Shown: piece by piece, positions 58,105 to 64,000 of the stretch
Numbering within the stretch: the stretch's first letter is position 1
How the letters are laid out: every line of letters begins with the position of its first letter
NCBI RefSeq assembly: GCF_002999335.1
Contig: NW_020312514.1
Location: forward strand, 124,001 to 188,000
Length of the DNA stretch: 64,000 nt
Direction: 5' to 3'
DNA from: Cyclospora cayetanensis
Taxonomy: Eukaryota; Apicomplexa; Conoidasida; Eucoccidiorida; Eimeriidae
The notes under the pieces: model-generated
Seen by the model: only the letters and a program-made list of their open reading frames with translations
What the model was told of the DNA's origin: nothing
Database searches by the model: none
Program-made: the position numbers and the translations under genes

Positions 58105-59094
58105 CCTGGAATTTGCTGGAGGCTGTGCAGACGGAGGAGCACTTGGCACGCATATATATATATATATATCGATATGTATATACGAGATTGATTGAGTGCC
58201 GAAAGAGCACAAATTCCAGGCCGCAAAAGCGGGAAACCTAGAATTAAGGGTTCAGGTTCAGGGTGTAGGCCTTCGAGGCGGGAGTAGGTGGTTCGACGAT
58301 CCCGCCGCCAACAGGTAGACGACTAGCCTGTCCACTTGCGTGCATGCGGTTTACAGTCTGATCATGCCCAAGAGGTTATTTTAGGGTATTTCTCTTGGCC
58401 ACTTGCGAAAAAAAGAGGTGTCTGCCGTAATTCCCTAACTCTAGCCACTTGTGGGTGCCCCCATATGGTCTTCGTGTGAGGCTCGGCCATCAGCCAACGC
58501 GGTGCCTAAACTCTAGGCGAGACTAGCTACTTGTCTCTTTGTCCTCTGCTTAGTGGGCACAAAGCCTGAGGGGTTTTAGGGTGAAGATCTTGCTCAAGTG
58601 GACAAGCGAACAGTCTCAGCAGCAAGCAGGATAAGCCACTGCAGCAGCCCCAAGCGCATCGAAAACTGTACCTGTATAAGCCTCAACGGGCAATAGAAGC
58701 CTCTGCAACAACAGCGGCAATAAGACTGGCAACCGCGAAGCACAGTGGTACAGCGCTACCTCTCTTGATTCCTTGTTAGGGCCTAACATGCTAAATAACC
58801 AAGCATGCACATAAAAGGAGAGTTCCGCCAGGATCCACAAACTAGCTGCGTTACCCCCGTCGACTGTGCCCGCGAAATTCTCGGGCCAGAGTGAAAGACA
58901 GTACTGTCCATTGACCTATAACACCGATGTAGTAACCATGAACAAACAAATCAGTGCGATTGGACGCATGCTAGGTCCGCAACAGTGTGAACTAAGCATG
59001 GATTTCAGTGGATCTGTGGAGGAGGGCCCGACTAAGCAGATAGCGTGATGTAATGAAACAACTAAATATGAGCTACTCTTTGCAATCTTGCTAA
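58105..59094. other. Upstream region of the ankyrin gene, no other gene
   Basis: A short (TA)n run is at 58151-58180. The rest has low coding potential. The CAG-rich character ends here. Confidence 0.45.
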
Positions 59095-59295
59095 CTGGTA
59101 ACGCTTCACGAAAGGTGTCCGTGTGAAGAGACTTATCTCCCAGACTCAAGAAAAACTTGATAGACAGCTGGTGAGCGTTTTTCCAAAAGAGATCCAGCAT
59201 TTCCTTGGCAGCGCCCCTCAGTATTTCGGACACGAGAAAGAACGGGCAGCTAGGGTGCCCAATGCTACAGTCTTTCAACTCTCCGAGCAGGCACA
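59095..59295 (-). repeat. Dispersed repeat, copy 5
   Basis: On the minus strand it has GCTCGGAGAGTTGAAAGAC, TGTAGCATTGGGCACCCTAG, CTGTCTATCAAGTTTTTCTT, GGGAGATAAGTCTCTTCACA and CGGACACC, lining up with copy 3 (CTTGTATCAAGTTTATATTT, GGTCTCCCGACG) and the others. It lies about 1 kb beyond the 3' end of retroelement relic B, in the same orientation. Confidence 0.6.
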
Positions 59296-59345
59296 ACTAT
59301 TTGCACATAGCATCTAGCAAACACGCACTTGTGTCGACCTTACGG

Positions 59346-59347
<2 letters not shown>

Positions 59348-59402
<55 letters not shown>
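59348..59402. repeat. (TA)n microsatellite, about 27 units
   Basis: A pure alternating TA run directly after dispersed repeat copy 5, ending in TACATGTACG. Confidence 0.95.
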
Positions 59403-59408
<6 letters not shown>

Positions 59409-60299
59409 CGAGGAAAACCAAGTGGTCATTTCTTTCTAATTATTTGTGAGATATGTCTAGTAGTAGGAATGTGGGTAAGGTGGCCGAGCCCGTTACATCT
59501 TTCTGTCGACCTCCGTTCATTTTGAACAAACACCCTCTATTTTCTACCTGACCGAGGAGACCAACCACACGCAAGACAAAAGAGGAGTTCCTGGCATCTC
59601 ACCCCTTTTTAAGCAAGCAGGAATGCGAAAACAATCCGAATAAGAAAAGCCAATATGTGCTTTAAACCTTAATTGAAATAGGGGAAAGGACAGGTACACA
59701 CTAGGCAACATCAGACAAGTTTCCAAATCAACACTACCGCAGCAGCGCTTTGGCTCGCTCACCTCGATATGCTAAAAGCGTGTTAGCACCATGCTGCGAG
59801 CCAATAGCCATTATGTGAAGTGTGTGACGTGAACGAAAGCGCCCAGTGGTTCGGCAGTGCCTCCGCCCCTCCAAGAGCAATTTGTGCATACGAATACAGC
59901 CAGTTCGTGCACTATGGCCTATTTTAAAAGCCCCGAAACGGAATAGGCAAGAATTTAGGGAGGTCATGGCGGAGCACGCTTGTGCATATATCCTGTGTAG
60001 AGAACATCGTTATTACCATAATGAACATCAATTCTCCAAGCAATATTCACAATATAAAGGTAGGTACTTTGGGTGCAGCATACGCTGAAGAAGGAGAATC
60101 ACCAACGAACGCAAGATATTTCGTTGTTGGTGGCGAAATTTATTCAAAGAAAGGAAGCCGCAGAATCTCCCACAGGCAATGGAGTTTGCAAGTGTTCCGG
60201 TATCAGCCAATTGGCTTGCCGGCCCCTAGACCATTTCACTAGAAACTAAACTCATGGCGCTGAATGATCCAAAAGTCCAGCACTTTCGCAGAACCCTGT
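59403..60299. other. Intergenic, no gene seen
   Basis: AT-richer sequence without a coherent frame, between the (TA)n run and the 3' end of retroelement relic B. Confidence 0.4.
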
Positions 60300-60627
60300 G
60301 GATCCTATTTTTTATTGGGGCCACTTACCTGCGCGGCCTAGTATGCGAATACTCTTGAGAGCTTTGGAGCTTTCTTTCAAGAAGTCACTAAAGATAGATT
60401 TGTGGAACCTCTAACTTTTAGGGCAAAGATGCGAGCCTGATTCCTAGAATAACCACAGTAGTCTAAACCAGCCGGCCGCAAATTTCCTTTTCTGGTCATC
60501 TTGGACTCTTTTGAAGGCCTGCCGATCAACCACGACTAAATTTGGGGACCTGGAAAACCCAGCTACCTGCCGCAAATCATCATTCCGTGCGTGTCTGTCT
60601 TGAGTCGTACGTGTACATTCGCGTGCG

Positions 60628-61655
60628 CTATCCTTTTTTCCCAAGTATCTCAGCTGTTTTTGGCGAATGCTGCGCCCAGACTATCAAGTTTAGGCCCGGT
60701 TGGAAAAGGGGGTCCACCTTGTAGGACAAGGATGTGGAAGAGCAACGGGTACAGGAGTGTACTGTTATTTTGTACGTCCATTCAACGTAAGAAAGTAGAT
60801 CAAACCACCGGACTTCTGTAAGCATACAGTCGCATACCTTGCATACAAATGGCGGTGGTGCGGTTGGTGTGCCAATCTGCCGCAAGTGGTTCGCAGTGGT
60901 AGTATTATGGCCAATCTGTAAGAGGGTCATGAAGGCAAGCAAGAACCTATTAACGAGCTTTGGACCCCTATCCGTACTGATGGTCCAGAGAAAGCGGTAA
61001 AGCTTCTACATATGAGCTAAGAATAATTGTGCAGCTTCGCGAGCCGTGACAGAGCTGGAGTAAGGATGTACTGAGCACATTTGCTGAGCTTTCCCAAATT
61101 GACGTAGATGTCATCCTAACCATTGACCTCCGGCAATCCAACAGTAAAGCCCATGGTCATATCGATCTACGCTTTTTTAGGATCCGGAAGACTCTGCAAA
61201 AGACCCACATAAGAATAGTTCTGTAACTTCACCTGCTGAAAATACTGCCGTGACAATGCATACTTTTCTTCCGCTGGACGCATCTCAGCCCACCGAAAAG
61301 GACTGTGAGAGCTCTTCATTGGACCGTGAATCCGACCGTGCTTCGGAATGACATGATCATGTGCTTTGACCAAAGCAGCGATACGGGACAAAGTTGGATA
61401 GCGCAAGCGACAGAGTTCATGGTTCATTTTGAGCCACAGCAGACCATTCTCGTCCTGATAGTGCTTCGTTGTGTTGTCGCTCTTGCTTTTCGCAGTAGTA
61501 CGGGATACAGTGGTGTCAAGAGCAAATGACGCAAGCAGTTTTAACAAAGACAATGAATAGTGACAAACGACAGCGGCCTCGCCGTTCCATAATGGATTGC
61601 TGGGGTGTCGTGAGAGCGCATCGATGACCACGGTGATGCCTTCCTTGTACTTCAC
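60628..61655 (-). pseudogene. Integrase relic of copy B
   Basis: The frame 61655-61167 begins YKEGITVVIDALSRHPSNP, the ADALSRxP linker after RNase H, and goes on to a His-rich part (AHDHVIPKHGRIHG) like the integrase zinc-binding arm. The sequence near 60990-60850 reads TDRGPKLVNRFLLAFMTLLQ, then IGHNTTTANHLRQIG, close to the DRGPxFxSxF and TTAYHPQT core motifs. Stops and shifts interrupt the rest. Confidence 0.75.
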
Positions 61656-62057
61656 CGTAGAGTGGTATTGCAGAAGGCACCCAAACCAGCGAATAGCTCT
61701 AGAGCTTTCTCAATCCTAAAACCTCTATATAATTCCTTTGGTGACTGAAGGCCAGTCTGGACGCTAAAATTACTTTTATGTAGAATCTCCTCCCCCCAAC
61801 ACGCCACAGAGAGCTCGTTGTCGTGCACAGGGTACCGCTGCTCGATTTTGCTCAAAGCGATAGGGCTACAAAGCGACACTAAGAGATTTTGTAGAGCCTG
61901 TAACGTGCTGGAAAAGAATAGCCTTCAGTGCTACATCAGTAGCATTGGCTGCTAGGAAGAAGTGATTATCATCATTGGGAAACTCAAGTACCGGACGAGT
62001 GGCACGTCGGCTGATAAGCGAGCGTGCTGCGGCGTCAGCCCCCTTTGTTCGCATCAT
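61652..62057 (-). pseudogene. RNase H relic of copy B
   Basis: The frame 62057-61866 has PVLEFPNDDNHFFLAANATD followed by VALKAILFQH, the start of a Ty3/gypsy RNase H; its first catalytic Asp (TDAS) appears as ANATD. The overlapping frame 61879-61652 continues with ALSKIEQRYPVHDNELSVAC, matching the S-x-ALxxAExNYxxxExELLA motif. A frame change separates the two. Confidence 0.8.
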
Positions 62058-62602
62058 AGACTGCGCTTTCCTGGTAGCTCATTCAAAGGAGTAGGGATCC
62101 TGGAAAATGCAGGAACAAAACTTTGGGAAGAGCATTCAAGCCCATAGAGCTTCCGAACGTCCATGCGGGTGTGTAAGGTAACCCTACACCTTGATCGCCT
62201 TGATTTTTTGCCGACCTGGTTCAAATCTTCTACCTGAAACATGATATCTTATTTAAAAAATTGTTTTCGTAGAAAAGCGAATACCTATGTGCCTTCACAT
62301 ACCACTACTTGTCCCACAACAGCTGAGGCGCACGCCATAGGCGCTATAGGTGCTCTTGGACATTTCCCACAAGGAGAGCCATCCACTTTTCCTTGACAGG
62401 CAGACACAAATGCCTATCACCTTGACGTTTCAGCTTACCTAGCGCGTTAACTAATCTAAGTGGCATACAGGTATAATCGAGTTTGCGAATGCGATGGTGG
62501 AATGCAGTTTTGTTCCTCATATAGGTGGATGGGGAATCGTATGAAAGCCTCTATTATTTCAAATGTCGATAAGACTATTGGTTCCTGTATTTTCTGAAGC
62601 GG

Positions 62603-62926
62603 TCAGCCAACATGAGGCATCGCTAACTTCTGGTCTACAATGATCTTGTTCAGGCGCGAAAAGTTCCCACACAGGAGACGCCTCCCGTTTTTTTTTCCGC
62701 ATGAACAGCAGGTTATGTCCAGGGGTTTTTGTCGATTCGTGTTCCTCGGTTTCCTCGCGTTTTCCAACGAGTGATCAATGTATTGTTCAATTGATTCCAT
62801 GCTGTCGGGGCCTCTGATACAGAGAAACACAGCTTGGGGCTGGTCGAAGATTAAGTCAGTACGGTGGACTGGTCGACCAGCAATTGGCGGGCCTGCTAGG
62901 AGCTCGTTGTTATATTGCCCATCCAC
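62603..62926 (-). pseudogene. Reverse transcriptase relic of copy B
   Basis: The frame includes CSCGKKNGRRLLCGNFSRLN followed by KIIVDQKLAMPHVG, corresponding to the VRKKDGxxRxxVDYRxLN / PLP block at the start of Ty3/gypsy reverse transcriptases. The expected Asp of VDY is changed to Asn. The palm motifs after this point (62600-62440) are disrupted. Confidence 0.75.
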
Positions 62927-63639
62927 AAGCCCCTTGATATTTGCGCACCGCTCCTCTTAGTCGGCTAAAACTTTGATACACTTTCTCCTCATAAAGAGCC
63001 AGGTGCAGAGCTGCCAGGAGGGGAAGCATGCTCAAACTGTTTTCTGGTACTGCTTTGCTATGCCGCACGCACAAAGACTGTGCCTCACCTTGCGGAGTAA
63101 ACGACGCTACAGTGCTCACTATCGAATTGATTAGGTTTCTCTAGATGACCAGGAGGTCTCTATTCCTAACAAGTCCTCACTCACTGACCTGTACAGCGCG
63201 CAGCTGTGGATGCATGCGCGCCTTCTACTAGGCCGCCTATGGCATGCCCCAGATTGCATCACCATGAACTGGTCCAACATAAAAGAAATGGATCATCGTG
63301 GTGCGACCAGACTTCTAATTGAAGTGGCATATACCTAGAGCAGCCTTGCCAATTCTTGCGTTCTGCCACCGGCCAGCAGACCCTAGTCTTACCGATTGTG
63401 CAAGCGAGTGAACAAGCAGATTAAACCTTTGCACCGTCTCCTCGAATAGCAACTTCGCCTTGTCTTTAATATCGAGCACCGTCATTAATTCTTGAGCATG
63501 AGTGTGTGCTTGTGCCAGCGCAGAATTGGCCCGTTGTGGGCCTCGAGCAGCGGCCCTGCGCTCAGTAACCCCATTCAATGCACCGCAGTCTGCTGGTGGG
63601 GTATTCTCTTCTCTTAAGCCCCTCGCTTAATCACCAAGC

Positions 63640-63960
63640 AGCATGATGCTGCTGACCTTTGTGCCACTGTTCAAGCTCTTTGCCTTCTGCATATACTATG
63701 ACTCAATCTCCCCAAATAAAAATAAATGAGCTGTTGGGGGGATGCGGAGGGCTGCCTAGCAGCGGGAGTTCCTTCTGTGTTTCTTTTGTAGTCCATCTTA
63801 GGTTGTAGGCTAAGGTCAATTGACACATCAACATTTGTAGGTTTCTGATTCCGATTGGGCTCTTCCTTCAGAGATAGACGATCAGGTTCGTCTCACGTAC
63901 TCTTGGAGCCTCAAGTAGGCCATCATTTGGGGAAGTCCCACTGGTGAGCTGCTCGATCAT
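63640..63960. repeat. Shared 5' flank of the retroelement relics (copy B side)
   Basis: Blocks such as CAAGCTCTTTGCCTTCTGCA, AATCTCCCCAAATAA, GGGCTGCCTAGCAGCG, TGTAGGCTAAGGTCAATTGAC and TTGGGCTCTTCCTTCAGAG match 38765-39104 in order. It is a candidate long terminal repeat or 5' leader. The homology continues to the right edge of the window. Confidence 0.65.
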
Positions 63961-64000
63961 TGAGTTACGGCCCTTCCTGCCACAATTAGACGTGACAATT

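Larger units (their letters stand above)
60300..64000 (-). mobile_element. Degenerate Ty3/gypsy-like LTR retroelement, copy B
   Basis: On the minus strand from the right edge: a possible gag frame (63578-63315), reverse transcriptase (62926-62603), RNase H (62057-61652) and integrase (61655-60630), in Ty3/gypsy order. Frames are better preserved than in copy A but still broken. Colinear with copy A over about 3.4 kb at a near-constant offset of 24.5-24.9 kb, in the same orientation. The element may continue past the right edge. Eimeria genomes are known to hold degenerate chromovirus-like retrotransposons, and this fits them. Confidence 0.8.

Noticed and set aside
58285..58312. GGTTCGA-containing tract resembling a tRNA T-arm
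   Set aside because: No acceptor, D-arm or anticodon arm can be placed around it.

Overview
The window looks like nuclear DNA of an apicomplexan, most probably an Eimeria species. The evidence is intron-rich genes with GT-AG junctions, very abundant CAG/CTG trinucleotide tracts that run into coding sequence as poly-Gln, poly-Ser and poly-Ala, and two parasite-type genes: a ROM4-like rhomboid protease and a rhoptry-kinase-like pseudokinase. There is no bacterial operon structure. All gene models were made by hand from the sequence (reading frame, splice phase and family motifs); none was checked by alignment.

Layout. 1-6.2 kb is CAG-rich: the 3' end of an unknown gene, a 40-bp minisatellite (about 22 copies) and a CCR4-NOT subunit 2 gene (NOT2 domain). 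6.2-40 kb is CAG-poor. It carries a small membrane/coiled-coil gene, a basic coiled-coil gene, an alpha-adaptin appendage gene, a sphingolipid delta-4 desaturase-type gene, a RING/B-box/coiled-coil (TRIM-type) gene, the pseudokinase (minus strand) and the ROM4-like rhomboid (10 exons, 674 residues, phase-consistent throughout). Its long gaps hold dispersed repeats and a degenerate Ty3/gypsy-like retroelement (copy A, minus strand). 40-58 kb is again CAG-rich: an RCC1-repeat gene (minus) interrupted by a 22-bp satellite, a divergently transcribed putative mitochondrial gene, a WD40 gene resembling AAMP/Sqt1 (minus), a two-exon small membrane protein gene, and an ankyrin-repeat gene (minus). 58-64 kb is CAG-poor and holds a second relic of the same retroelement (copy B, same strand as copy A).

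The genes do not form one pathway; they are separately transcribed units for mRNA decay, vesicle coats, sphingolipids, proteolysis and signalling. The most unusual non-genic content is a dispersed repeat of about 250 bp with at least five copies, two of them forming a large inverted repeat at 13.8-14.45 kb and two lying beside the 3' ends of the retroelement relics. The alternation of CAG-rich and CAG-poor blocks agrees with the segmented chromosome organisation known from Eimeria tenella.
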